A stretch of 64,000 nt of DNA, from assembly GCA_013791885.1 (NCBI GenBank), contig VMSZ01000038.1, positions 1-64,000 on the forward strand. Direction: 5' to 3'. A program made the position numbers and the translations under genes. Below, one piece after another: positions 22,704 through 32,895 of the stretch (position 1 is its first letter; every line of letters starts with the position of its first letter). The notes beneath the pieces are model-generated. The model did not search any database. It was not told the origin of the DNA and was given only the letters and a program-made list of their open reading frames with translations. Source of the stretch: Sulfurimonas sp. (GTDB lineage Bacteria; Campylobacterota; Campylobacteria; Campylobacterales; Sulfurimonadaceae).

Positions 22704-24440
22704 ATGATTTCATTGGATATAAAGTCTGAACCTAAAACAACGTCACCGCTAAGTTTGTCCGCAAAAAATGATGAGCCGAAGCTCTCTTTTTCTGAGCTTT
22801 TAAAGGGTGCAAATACAAAGAATGACAGTAAAGTTGTACAGAATGGCACTTTGGTTTTATCTTTAAACGATAAAGAAGCCCAGCTCAAACCAAGTGCTAA
22901 AACGGTGACGAATATACCAAGCAAAGAGACTCTGAGTTCACTGCTCAAGGGGAGTGAGGTCACTAAATCAGATGAGAAAAAAGCTCCTATTTTAAATAAA
23001 GAGTCTGTTGAACTTAACCCTAAACTTATGCAAAATTTGAGTGTTGCTGAGATTAAAACGCTAATTAGTGATGCAAAAGTGTACTTGAAAGAAAAAATAG
23101 AGCAGAGTGACGGATATAAAAAATCACAAATCAAAGAACTTCCGAGTACGTTAAAAGGTTTGGCAGCAGTAGCAAAAAAGTTTAACATTGATATCTCGAA
23201 AATAACGGTAGAAGAAGTTCAGGTTAAAAATGTCAAAGCTGAATTGCCAAAACAAGAGATACTTGGCGTTCAAGTTTCTAAGGAAATACCAAAAGATACT
23301 GTAAAAACGCAGGTGCAAACTTTAAAAGAAGTTATGAAAGCAGAAGAACCTAAAGATGTGAAAACAGAAATAGCAGTTCACAAAGAGACTGTAAAAACAG
23401 ATACGGCAAAAATTCAAGAAGCAGTAAAAATTCAAGAAACAGTAAAAGTACAAGCACAAGGGCTCAAAGAGGCTATAAGTGTTGATTTGTCAAAGACTGA
23501 TGCTCTGTCACACAGTGACAAAAAAAGTCTCAAAGCAGAAGACGCTTCGCTCCTTAAAACAGACACTAAAGCAAAAATACCAAAAAATACTGAAGCACTG
23601 CATGTGAATGAAGCAAACAGTGAAACAGCAAAAGTTGAAGAGAAAAAAACAGAGCAGATAAAGCAGCCTGCACAACTCAAAGAAACGCCACTTTTTAAAG
23701 CTCACGAGAGAACAGAACACACTACGGAGCAACTTGTACAAACAAAACAGTTTAAAACAGAAGAAAAAACTCCAAAACAAAAAGCAGATGAGACACTTAA
23801 GCTTCTGTTGAGAGGTGAAAAGCCAACCCTGAGCACACAAGTACTCACACCTGATTTTTCAGTAGCAACCGCTAAAGTATTAGCTCCAAACGCACCGACT
23901 GAAGCTGCAAAATCTTTTGAACAGCTTTTACGCGGTGAAGAAAAAGAGAGTACTACTGCGTCAAAACTTGATGGGCTTACTGCGCATAAGGCAGACAGCT
24001 TGGAAGTAAAAGTCAATGAAGCGAAACAGATGATTAAGTATCTCTCAAGTGATGTTAAAAGTGCCATTGAAGACTACAAGTCCCCGTTTACAAGAATTAA
24101 AGTACAGCTTAATCCTCAAAGATTGGGTGAAGTTGATTTGACTATAGTCCAGCGCGGTAAAAATCTTCATGTCAATATAAGCTCAAACAATACAGCGATT
24201 AATACTCTGGTAATGAATGCAAATGAGCTTAAAACGCAGCTGAGCAATAATGGAATACAAAATGCTACATTAAACTTTAGTAATAACTCTCAAGGCGACA
24301 ACTCCTCTTCTTTTGGAGGACAACAGCAGAGTAGACAAAATGAGCAAAAAGCCCGTGAGGAATATAACTATTTTAACGAAGAAGAGGCAAATGAAGAGAT
24401 TCTGAGCTCTCTTGAAATCATAGTTTCTCATTATGCATAA
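22704..24440 (+). CDS. fliK: Flagellar hook-length control protein FliK
   Basis: KT/Q-rich N-terminal region; C-terminal IKVQLNPQRLGEVDLTIVQRGKNLHVNISSNN; next to flgD. Confidence 0.88.
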   Translation: MISLDIKSEPKTTSPLSLSAKNDEPKLSFSELLKGANTKNDSKVVQNGTLVLSLNDKEAQLKPSAKTVTNIPSKETLSSLLKGSEVTKSDEKKAPILNKESVELNPKLMQNLSVAEIKTLISDAKVYLKEKIEQSDGYKKSQIKELPSTLKGLAAVAKKFNIDISKITVEEVQVKNVKAELPKQEILGVQVSKEIPKDTVKTQVQTLKEVMKAEEPKDVKTEIAVHKETVKTDTAKIQEAVKIQETVKVQAQGLKEAISVDLSKTDALSHSDKKSLKAEDASLLKTDTKAKIPKNTEALHVNEANSETAKVEEKKTEQIKQPAQLKETPLFKAHERTEHTTEQLVQTKQFKTEEKTPKQKADETLKLLLRGEKPTLSTQVLTPDFSVATAKVLAPNAPTEAAKSFEQLLRGEEKESTTASKLDGLTAHKADSLEVKVNEAKQMIKYLSSDVKSAIEDYKSPFTRIKVQLNPQRLGEVDLTIVQRGKNLHVNISSNNTAINTLVMNANELKTQLSNNGIQNATLNFSNNSQGDNSSSFGGQQQSRQNEQKAREEYNYFNEEEANEEILSSLEIIVSHYA

Positions 24441-24455
24441 ATCAAGGAGATTATC

Positions 24456-25121
24456 ATGGCAATTACATCAACAGGCTTAAACGCAGCGACAAACCCAGAG
24501 TATACAACTGCCTCTACACAAAAAGATAAAAGTATCTTAGGCAAAGATGATTTTTTGAAACTGCTTTTGGTTGAATTACAGCATCAAGATCCTACAGAAC
24601 CTATGGACAGCGAAAAAATTCTTTCACAAACTTCCCAGCTTGCGACTCTTGAATCTGCAGAAAATACAAATAAAGCATTAGAAAATTTAGCTGCATCTTT
24701 AGGTGCTTCACAACAATTTTCAACTATTGCGGCTATAGGTAAAACAGCAGACTTGGGCAGTGATGCTATTTCTTTAGACGAGGGCTCAAGCTCTACATTT
24801 GAAGTTTATTTTCCTTCAGCAATTCAGCAGGGAACTGTAGAGATTACAGATTTGGATGGAAAAATTGTTAAAACGCTTGATGTGGGTACAAATCCATCCG
24901 GCGTTTACCAGTTTACGTGGGATGGCACAGATCAGAGCGGCAACAAGGCTGAGAGTGCAATTTATCGGGTAAACGCAAGCTACTCTGATCCAGATGGCAA
25001 TACTTTAAAAACAAGATTGGGAGCATACCCGATTGAATCGGTAAGATTTGAGAATGGAAGCACTTTCGTAAAAGTCGGTTCGAGTTATGTTCCATTGGAA
25101 AATGTAGTAGAAGTTTACTAA
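24456..25121 (+). CDS. flgD: Flagellar hook assembly protein FlgD
   Basis: LGKDDFLKLLLVELQHQDPTEPMDSEKILSQTSQLATLES; FTWDGTDQSGNKA. Confidence 0.93.
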   Translation: MAITSTGLNAATNPEYTTASTQKDKSILGKDDFLKLLLVELQHQDPTEPMDSEKILSQTSQLATLESAENTNKALENLAASLGASQQFSTIAAIGKTADLGSDAISLDEGSSSTFEVYFPSAIQQGTVEITDLDGKIVKTLDVGTNPSGVYQFTWDGTDQSGNKAESAIYRVNASYSDPDGNTLKTRLGAYPIESVRFENGSTFVKVGSSYVPLENVVEVY

Positions 25122-25132
25122 AGGAGCAAATC

Positions 25133-26392
25133 ATGATGACGCAAGCTTTTTATAGCGGAATTTCCGGAATCAGAACTCACTCGACAGGTATAGACGTTAT
25201 AACAGACAACTTGGCGAATATCAGTACTACGGGCTTTCGAGGCTACAATTTAGAATTTACATCTCTTTTTGAAGAGAAGATAGCCGCAATTGGAAAAAAT
25301 GCCATCGACAGCAGTGTCGGAGTCGGCTCCAGAGTGCAAACGTCATCAATGATGCAAAAAACAGGTTCTCTTCTTCTTGCAGACAGAAGCACAGACTTGG
25401 CAATAGACGGGGAAGGATGGTTTGGTGTTCAGGGAGCAAACGAGCCAATTTATACACGTGATGGAACTTTTTCTTTTGATGCCAACGATGATTTGGTTAC
25501 GCTTGAGGGTCTTCATGTTCTTGGGACTATGGCAGGGAATATAAGTGCAAATGGTATTTTGACGGCTAAAGTAGATGAAACAAAATTAGGTAATGTCAAC
25601 GCACAAGAAAAATTACGTTTTCCAAGCTCATTAACATATCCGGTACAACCGACTACAGAAGCTGCGTTTATCGGCAATGTCGGTGTCAATACAGAAGCTA
25701 TAACCATGGGCGCTACTGTCATTGATGCGCAAAGCAATAGAAATCAATTAAGACTTGAATTTACAAAAAATCCAGTGCAAACACCTCCTGGAACTCAATG
25801 GAGTGTAACTGCCACGACACAAAGTTTGGATGGGACAACGGTATACGATACAAGAACAGGATCTCTTGCTTTTGATGAAGCAGGTGCTTTGGTTTCAAAT
25901 ACTCTTACAAACATAAACAATAACGGCACGCAAATAAGTATAGATTTAGGCAGCGGCTATACGGGTGTAGTCTCTTTTGACACACCAACTGTATCATCTT
26001 CGAGTTCTGCAAACGGAACCATCGCCGGAGAGTTGGTAGGATATACAATCAACCAAAACGCAGATGTCATTGCCACCTTTACTAATGGTGAGCAAAGCAG
26101 TGTCGGCAAAGTCGCAATTTTTCACTTTCAAAATGACCAAGGTTTAGAACGCTTAAACGGGACTCGGTTTCAAGAGAGTTCAAATAGCGGCAGACCAATA
26201 TTTTACACAGATGCTAACGGGAACAATATTAACGGCTCAAAAGTTATGAACTATAAATTAGAAAGTTCAAACTACGAAATGTCTATGGGTTTAACTGAGC
26301 TTATCATCTTGCAGCGCGCATTCGATGCAAATTCAAAATCTATTACGACAGCAGATCAGATGATACAAAAAGCTCTGAATATGCATAAATAA
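25133..26392 (+). CDS. flgE2: Flagellar hook-basal body protein (FlgE paralog)
   Basis: MMTQAFYSGISGIRTHSTGIDVITDNLANISTTGFR; C-terminal LESSNYEMSMGLTELIILQRAFDANSKSITTADQM. Confidence 0.85.
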   Translation: MMTQAFYSGISGIRTHSTGIDVITDNLANISTTGFRGYNLEFTSLFEEKIAAIGKNAIDSSVGVGSRVQTSSMMQKTGSLLLADRSTDLAIDGEGWFGVQGANEPIYTRDGTFSFDANDDLVTLEGLHVLGTMAGNISANGILTAKVDETKLGNVNAQEKLRFPSSLTYPVQPTTEAAFIGNVGVNTEAITMGATVIDAQSNRNQLRLEFTKNPVQTPPGTQWSVTATTQSLDGTTVYDTRTGSLAFDEAGALVSNTLTNINNNGTQISIDLGSGYTGVVSFDTPTVSSSSSANGTIAGELVGYTINQNADVIATFTNGEQSSVGKVAIFHFQNDQGLERLNGTRFQESSNSGRPIFYTDANGNNINGSKVMNYKLESSNYEMSMGLTELIILQRAFDANSKSITTADQMIQKALNMHK

Positions 26393-26395
26393 AAG

Positions 26396-26412
26396 TTGGA
26401 ACATTAAATGCT
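26396..26412 (+). promoter_or_regulatory. Candidate sigma54 promoter of flgE
   Basis: TTGGAACATTAAATGCT, close to TTGGAAC-N5-TTGCW with correct GG/GC spacing; ~93 nt upstream of ATG. Confidence 0.65.
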
Positions 26413-26504
26413 CCATATCTTTTACTAATAAAGTCTAGCTTTTAAAGAAGCTAAGTAAAAGGAACAGGTTTCCTTTTTCGCATACTATAGGTAAAGGATA
26501 TAAA

Positions 26505-28637
26505 ATGTTAAAATCACTTTTCTCCGGCGTATCTGGACTGCAATCCCACCAAATTGCAATGGACGTTGAATCAAATAATATTGCCAATGTTAATACGGTA
26601 GGTTTTAAATACTCTCGTGCCAACTTTTCAGACCTCTTGGCTCAAACGCAGGCTATCGCCACAGCTCCTCAAGGGCAGCTTGGCGGTAAAAATCCTGTGC
26701 AGGTAGGACTTGGTTCTACGGTCAGCTCTATGACGCGTATCTTCTCTCAGGGTTCTATCCAAAATTCTGATAAAAACACGGACGTTGCTATTCAAGGGGA
26801 TGGTTTTTTCATTATTTCTCCAGATGGCGGTAATACTTACAAATACACACGTGCAGGTGACTTCAAGTTCGATGCGGGCGGAAACTTTGTAGATAATAAC
26901 GGTTATATCGCTCAAGGCTGGTTGCGAGATCCTGATACAGGAAAAGTAGATTCAACAGCACCAATCACCAACATCAATATTGCTCCAGGACTCACAACAC
27001 CGGCAAGTCCAACAGCAGAAGTTGTCCTCAAAGCCAACCTTAATTCAGGACCGCTTGTAGCAAGTTACTCTGCTGCATATCCAATTTCTTCAACTGCTGG
27101 AACTACAGAGCCTGCAGCAACAAACGCAACGGGTTATGCTGTTGATTCTGGTGATATCGGAGTTATGTTTAATGAAGTTGGGGAAGCTTTTTCACTTCAA
27201 AAAGGTCAAGGTATGTGGGCCTCGTTTAAAACGGCAACACTAACTGCTCCAGGTGCGGTGACATCTCCAGGTAATTTGGATATTACTTTTAATGTTGATC
27301 CAGAGCTAAATATCACTGGAAATGCTGTAAATATTACGGCAACGGGTGGAGCAACAGCAGCTGAGAGTGCGAATATATTTGTTTCAGCAATTAATGCAAA
27401 AACTGCTATTACAGGGGTAAGCGCAGCTGTAGATGCAGGAGGAGTCATTACTTTAACTAATACAAATGCTTCTGATACAGCTTCTCATAATATTGATATT
27501 ACAGTAGGTGGTGCAGATACGAGTGGATTCGTTACGGATGCTGTTACAACGGCACATAGATATCTTTATGATCCTTCAGCATCTTTAAATATCCTTGGCG
27601 GAACGAAAACATTTACACAAATGGCTGATTTGAGAAGTTATTTGCAAGTTGAAGCACGGGAACAGGCTACTCCGGGTGGAGGTACAAATGGTATTACTGT
27701 AGAAGTGAATGATGCAGGAAAATTTGTAGTGCAAAACAGTACAAATACGGGTGATGATTATGACATGAACCTTAGAATCACTGGTTATACGAATCAAACA
27801 ACGGGAAGTATTGTTCCTGAGAACACTCGTTTTACTAGAAATATGGAAGCCCTAAATGCAGCTATTCCTGCGGGAAGTGCCGGTAAAGCACTGTCTCAGA
27901 GTTTTAATGCGGCAACACACTCTAGTTCAATAGATATTTTTGACTCACTTGGTTCTAAGCATACGCTAAGAATGGAGTTCAGAAAAACTGCGGTCGATTT
28001 AACGACGGGAAGTACATGGAGTATGGTTGTAAACGTACCAAATCCGGCGGTAATCAGCACTTTAGACCCTGTAAATGAACTCTCGGGTTCTATCCGTTTT
28101 AATAATGATGGTTCTCTTGCAACGTATGACCCGCAAACAATTTCCTTCTCAGGAAACAACGGTTCATCTCCAAACCAGCAAGTAAGCTTGAGTCTTGGTA
28201 CTGCAAATGCATTTGACGGGATGACAAGTTTTGATTCTCGTTCAGCTACTTCAGGTATCTCACAAGATGGTTTTACGGGTGGAGATTTAGTGGGAATCAG
28301 AATTGACCAGAGCGGTACTCTAGTCGGTTCATTCTCAAATGGCCGTTCTTTCGGTTTGGCTCAGATTGCCATGGCAAAATTTACCAACAATGAAGGTCTC
28401 TCAACTGAGGGCGGAAATGTTTATATTCAAACATCAAACTCCGGTGATCCTATCATTGGTACGGCAGCGACTGCAGGACGTGGATTCATTCAAAGTTCGG
28501 CACTTGAAGCTTCAAACGTAGACCTTTCACGTGCCCTTACACAGCTGATTATTATTCAGCGTGGTTTTCAGGCGAACGGTAAAACTATTACTACTTCAGA
28601 CCAATTACTTCAAACACTTATCGGCTTGAAACAGTAA
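26505..28637 (+). CDS. flgE: Flagellar hook protein FlgE (710 aa)
   Basis: MLKSLFSGVSGLQSHQIAMDVESNNIANVNTVGFK...LEASNVDLSRALTQLIIIQRGFQANGKTITTSDQLLQTLIGLKQ. Confidence 0.93.
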   Translation: MLKSLFSGVSGLQSHQIAMDVESNNIANVNTVGFKYSRANFSDLLAQTQAIATAPQGQLGGKNPVQVGLGSTVSSMTRIFSQGSIQNSDKNTDVAIQGDGFFIISPDGGNTYKYTRAGDFKFDAGGNFVDNNGYIAQGWLRDPDTGKVDSTAPITNINIAPGLTTPASPTAEVVLKANLNSGPLVASYSAAYPISSTAGTTEPAATNATGYAVDSGDIGVMFNEVGEAFSLQKGQGMWASFKTATLTAPGAVTSPGNLDITFNVDPELNITGNAVNITATGGATAAESANIFVSAINAKTAITGVSAAVDAGGVITLTNTNASDTASHNIDITVGGADTSGFVTDAVTTAHRYLYDPSASLNILGGTKTFTQMADLRSYLQVEAREQATPGGGTNGITVEVNDAGKFVVQNSTNTGDDYDMNLRITGYTNQTTGSIVPENTRFTRNMEALNAAIPAGSAGKALSQSFNAATHSSSIDIFDSLGSKHTLRMEFRKTAVDLTTGSTWSMVVNVPNPAVISTLDPVNELSGSIRFNNDGSLATYDPQTISFSGNNGSSPNQQVSLSLGTANAFDGMTSFDSRSATSGISQDGFTGGDLVGIRIDQSGTLVGSFSNGRSFGLAQIAMAKFTNNEGLSTEGGNVYIQTSNSGDPIIGTAATAGRGFIQSSALEASNVDLSRALTQLIIIQRGFQANGKTITTSDQLLQTLIGLKQ

Positions 28638-28647
28638 TCTCTTCTCT

Positions 28648-28667
28648 GAGGCTCTCTTTGGAGCCTC
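28648..28667 (+). terminator. Rho-independent terminator after flgE
   Basis: GAGGCTC-TCTTTG-GAGCCTC then TCTCAATTCTTTTTT. Confidence 0.7.
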
Positions 28668-28727
28668 TCTCAATTCTTTTTTATCCTATTTTGCTATAAT
28701 TTTGCCAATTATTCATAAGGGATTTCT

Positions 28728-29891
28728 ATGCAATTTTCTGCTCCACTTAAATCAAACTCAAAAAAAATAATGTTACTCGGTTCAGGCGAACTTGGAAGAG
28801 AAGTAGTTATTGAAGCTCAAAGATTAGGGCTTGAAGTTATTGCCGTAGACAGATACGAAAACGCACCTGCTCATCATGTGGCACACCGTGCTTATGTTGT
28901 CAATATGCAAAACAAAGAGGCTGTTTTAGAGATTATCCGTCGTGAAAAGCCTGACTATATTTTGCCTGAAATAGAAGCTATTTCTATTGAAGCGCTTTTT
29001 GCTGCAGAAGCTGAAGGTTTTAACGTTATACCAAACGCAGAAGCCGTAAACAAGACAATGAACAGAAAAAATATCCGTCGTTTTGCTGCTGAAGAGTTAG
29101 GTCTTAAAACAGGCCCTTATGAGTTTGTCAAAACACTCGAAGAGTTAAAAGCAGCAGCCGAGCGTATGGGTTTTCCTTGTGTTATTAAGCCTGTTATGAG
29201 CTCATCCGGGCATGGACAGAGTGTTGCAAAATCTGCAAAAGATATAGAAAAATCATGGGAAATGGCAAAAGAAGCTCGTGGGGATGCGAGCGAATTGATT
29301 GTTGAAGCGTTTGTAGATTTTGATTATGAAATAGCACTTTTAACAGCTAGAAACGGCAAGGAGACAATCTTTTGTGAACCTATCGGCCATGAGCAACGTG
29401 ATGGAGATTATGTTTTCTCTTGGCAGCCGATGCATATGAGTAAAATTGCAAAACAAAAAGCGCAGGATATGGCGAAGAAAATCACAGACGGTCTTGGCGG
29501 TCGCGGTCTTTTTGGTGTTGAGTTGTTTGTAAAAGGCGATGAGGTCTATTTCTCAGAAGTCTCTCCTCGCCCGCATGACACGGGAATGGTGACACTTATA
29601 ACTCAGTCTCAAAGTGAATTTGCTCTGCACCTTCGTGCCGTACTTGGTCTGCCTCTTGGCTTTACTTTTTACGGAGACGGAGCATCTGCTGCGTTTAAAT
29701 CTGAGGCACACAATTATGCTCCGGTAGTAAATGTAGATGATAGTCTCTTTAGTGAAAACAGCTTTGTGAGAATTTTTTCAAAACCGGAAGCACACAAGGG
29801 CAGACGTTTAGCAGTTGCTCTTGTATATGATCAAGTGGACGCTGCTTTGGCTCAGGCACGTGAAATGATTAAAAAAGTTAAAGACGCATAA
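28728..29891 (+). CDS. purT: Formate-dependent phosphoribosylglycinamide formyltransferase
   Basis: [71 protein letters not shown]. Confidence 0.96.
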   Translation: MQFSAPLKSNSKKIMLLGSGELGREVVIEAQRLGLEVIAVDRYENAPAHHVAHRAYVVNMQNKEAVLEIIRREKPDYILPEIEAISIEALFAAEAEGFNVIPNAEAVNKTMNRKNIRRFAAEELGLKTGPYEFVKTLEELKAAAERMGFPCVIKPVMSSSGHGQSVAKSAKDIEKSWEMAKEARGDASELIVEAFVDFDYEIALLTARNGKETIFCEPIGHEQRDGDYVFSWQPMHMSKIAKQKAQDMAKKITDGLGGRGLFGVELFVKGDEVYFSEVSPRPHDTGMVTLITQSQSEFALHLRAVLGLPLGFTFYGDGASAAFKSEAHNYAPVVNVDDSLFSENSFVRIFSKPEAHKGRRLAVALVYDQVDAALAQAREMIKKVKDA

Positions 29892-29894
29892 TTC

Positions 29895-30821
29895 ATGAAA
29901 ATTGTTCTGCTGGACACACTTACATTTGGTGCGACGGACTTAAGCGGATTTAACGCGCTAGGAGAAGTTGAGGCGTACGCAACAACAGCTCCCGAGGAAG
30001 TTTTAAAACGCATAACAAACGCAGAGGTAGTCGTCACAAACAAAGTTGTTATAACTGAGGTGCATATGCAAAGCACTCCAAGTCTCAAACTCATTTGTGT
30101 GGCTGCGACGGGCACAAACAATGTCGACTTAAACGCAGCCAAACAAAGAAATATTCTTGTCAAAAATGTTGCGGGCTACTCTACGGACTCAGTTATTCAG
30201 CACACTTTTTCTATGCTTTTTTATCTCATCGGCCACTCAAAATATTATGATGAAGTTGTCAAAGACGGAACGTATTCGAGAAGTCCGATTTTTACAGATG
30301 TCTCAAAGCCTTTTTTTGAAGTCAAAGGTAAAAAATGGGGCATTATCGGGCTTGGGGAAATCGGACGCGGCGTTGCAAAGATTGCTTCTGCGTTTGGAGC
30401 AGAGCTTTGTTACTACTCAACAAGCGGAGCAAACAAAAACGCAGAGTATGAAAGTCTCACTCTTGAAGAGCTTTTAAAAACTTGTGACATCATCTCCATT
30501 CATGCGCCCTTAAATGAGAAAACGCAGAACCTTTTAGACTATGAACAGTTGTTACTATGCAAAGATGGAGCTCTCGTTTTAAACCTTGGACGCGGGGGAA
30601 TCATCAATGAAGAAGCGGTAGCACGCATTGTAGATGAGAAAAAAATTTCTTTTGGTTTAGATGTTCTTACAAAAGAGCCCATGAGTATTAACCATCCTTT
30701 TTTCTATGTGAAAAACAAAGAAAATTTATATGTGACACCGCACATAGCTTGGACTTCTGTTGAAGCGAGAGAGAAACTCATAGCGCAGACTATAGAGAAT
30801 ATAAAATCACTCAAAGAGTAA
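29895..30821 (+). CDS. D-2-hydroxyacid dehydrogenase
   Basis: KWGIIGLGEIGRGVAKIASAFGAEL, LVLNLGRGGIINEEAV, HPFFYV. Confidence 0.9.
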   Translation: MKIVLLDTLTFGATDLSGFNALGEVEAYATTAPEEVLKRITNAEVVVTNKVVITEVHMQSTPSLKLICVAATGTNNVDLNAAKQRNILVKNVAGYSTDSVIQHTFSMLFYLIGHSKYYDEVVKDGTYSRSPIFTDVSKPFFEVKGKKWGIIGLGEIGRGVAKIASAFGAELCYYSTSGANKNAEYESLTLEELLKTCDIISIHAPLNEKTQNLLDYEQLLLCKDGALVLNLGRGGIINEEAVARIVDEKKISFGLDVLTKEPMSINHPFFYVKNKENLYVTPHIAWTSVEAREKLIAQTIENIKSLKE

Positions 30822-30828
30822 AAATCCT

Positions 30829-31233
30829 ATGCAAGAATTAGCACTTTTTTTCTCCGCGTTTCTTGCAGCAACCATTTTCCCGCTCTCTTCCGAAGTGACA
30901 TTTATTGCCGCTTTGGCAAACGATATGCCGTTTTTAAACGCAATGTTTTTCGCTTCGGCTGGAAATATTCTTGCCATCATTGCAAATTATTGGTTTGGGT
31001 ACTGGCTTTATGAAAAAACGAGAACAAAACTTGTATCTTCAAAAGTTGGAACAAAAAGTTTGGAGTATGGCCACAGGTATGGCTATTTCATTTTGCTTTT
31101 TTCATGGCTGCCTGTTTTGGGTGATCCGCTAACACTTGTTGCAGGTGTGTTACGTTTGCGGTTTGTTTGGTTTGTTTTAATAGCCGGAAGCTTAAGAGTT
31201 GCAAGATACTATTTTTTATCTCAGCTAGTTTAA
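30829..31233 (+). CDS. YqaA-family small membrane protein (SNARE-associated/DedA-like)
   Basis: YGYFILLFSWLPVLGDPLTLVAGVLRL. Confidence 0.8.
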   Translation: MQELALFFSAFLAATIFPLSSEVTFIAALANDMPFLNAMFFASAGNILAIIANYWFGYWLYEKTRTKLVSSKVGTKSLEYGHRYGYFILLFSWLPVLGDPLTLVAGVLRLRFVWFVLIAGSLRVARYYFLSQLV

Positions 31234-31275
31234 TCATATTAGTGTAATATTTAGAAATTTTTTTAGAGGGTAGTT

Positions 31276-32895
31276 ATGAGAAGCGATGTATTAATCATAG
31301 GAGCCGGCGGAGCAGGTTTAGTTGCAGCTTTGAGTGCGAGTGAGGCTGGGGCAAAGGTGCGAGTGATTACCAAAGAGTACCCGACGCGTAGTCAGACTTC
31401 TATGGCTCAGGGCGGCATAAACGCAGCTCTTGGCAATGCAGGTGAAGACAGCGTGGAAGCGCACATCGCAAACACGATGAAGTCTGCTCATGGTCTTGCA
31501 AACGCAGAGGCTGTGAAATATTTATGCGAAGAGGCTCCAAAAGCCGTAGAATGGCTCGATAGTATCGGTGTTTGTTTTTCCCGAACAAAAGAGTCCAAAA
31601 TCGCTCAAAGAACTCTTGGCGGTGCATCGGCTCCCCGTGCCTGTTATGCTCAGGATTACACGGGCCTTAAAATTTTACACACGCTTTATGACAGATGTTT
31701 AGAGGCGGGTGTGGAAATACTGAGTGAGCGCTATCTCTTAAACTTCATTGTAAACCATGACCAGTATGATAAACCCTATACGGGCGGAGCAACTGTTTTA
31801 AATATCCAAACAGGAGAGGTTGAAATATACGAGAGTGCATCTGTTATTGTCGCAACAGGCGGTTACAGCCGCATTTATGACAAACACTCGACAAACTCAA
31901 CAAGCTCAACAGGCGATGGGATTGCCGCGGCAATCCGTGCAGGGGCAAGGCTGAGTGATATGGAGTTTGTACAGTTTCACCCGACAGCGCTTAAAAATTC
32001 TTCTATTCTTATTTCAGAGAGTGCCAGAGGTGCAGGCGGTCATCTTCTCAATTCTAAGGGCGAGCGTTTTACAAACGAGTTAGCTCCGCGCGATGAAGTG
32101 GCTCGTGCTATTCATGATGAGATAGCACGGGGGGAAGAGGTCTTTTTGGACATACGTCATTTGGGGGAGGCTTTCATAGACGAAGAACTTCCACAAGAGA
32201 GAAAACTCGCACGTCTGTATGAAAATGTAGACCCTGTGTATGACTTAATTCCTGTAAAACCAGCAGCACACTATACAATGGGCGGGATAGAAGTCGATAA
32301 AAACTCTCACTCAAAACTTAAAGGACTTTTTGCAGCAGGTGAATGTGCGAATCATAAGGTTCATGGGGCAAATCGTCTTGGCGGAAATTCTCTGCTTGAG
32401 CTTGTTGTTTTTGGAAAGCAGGCCGGTGCAAAAGCGGCAGAGTATGCAAAAAAGTTTGATAAAAAAATAGACAGTGCATACCATCATGCAAGCGCTAGTA
32501 ATTTTGTAACAGGCGTGAAATATTTTACAAATCAGATTGATTTTTACCAAAAACGCAGTTTTATCGGCAATATATTTTATAACAATGCAGGTATAAGCCG
32601 TGATGATATGGGACTTAAAGCTGTTCTTGGAGCTATTCGCCAGATTCAGCGAGAAATTCCTTTTATGGGACCAAAAGACAAATCTAAAATCTGCAATACG
32701 AATCTTGTAGAATTTATAGAGTTTGGAAATATGGTAGAGCTTAGCGAAATTATTTTGGTGTGTGCCATCAGCAGAAACGAAAGTAGAGGCGCGCACTTTA
32801 GAAGTGATATTCCGCAAGAAAATGACATAGCTTACAAAGCACACACCATAACTTGGAAAGAAGACGGCGTTTTATGTGCCGACTTTATGGAGTAG
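31276..32895 (+). CDS. sdhA: Succinate dehydrogenase/fumarate reductase flavoprotein subunit
   Basis: DVLIIGAGGAGLVAALSASEAG, TSMAQGGINAALGN, HTMGG-like HYTMGGIEVD, VHGANRLGGNSLLELVVFG. Confidence 0.9.
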   Translation: MRSDVLIIGAGGAGLVAALSASEAGAKVRVITKEYPTRSQTSMAQGGINAALGNAGEDSVEAHIANTMKSAHGLANAEAVKYLCEEAPKAVEWLDSIGVCFSRTKESKIAQRTLGGASAPRACYAQDYTGLKILHTLYDRCLEAGVEILSERYLLNFIVNHDQYDKPYTGGATVLNIQTGEVEIYESASVIVATGGYSRIYDKHSTNSTSSTGDGIAAAIRAGARLSDMEFVQFHPTALKNSSILISESARGAGGHLLNSKGERFTNELAPRDEVARAIHDEIARGEEVFLDIRHLGEAFIDEELPQERKLARLYENVDPVYDLIPVKPAAHYTMGGIEVDKNSHSKLKGLFAAGECANHKVHGANRLGGNSLLELVVFGKQAGAKAAEYAKKFDKKIDSAYHHASASNFVTGVKYFTNQIDFYQKRSFIGNIFYNNAGISRDDMGLKAVLGAIRQIQREIPFMGPKDKSKICNTNLVEFIEFGNMVELSEIILVCAISRNESRGAHFRSDIPQENDIAYKAHTITWKEDGVLCADFME

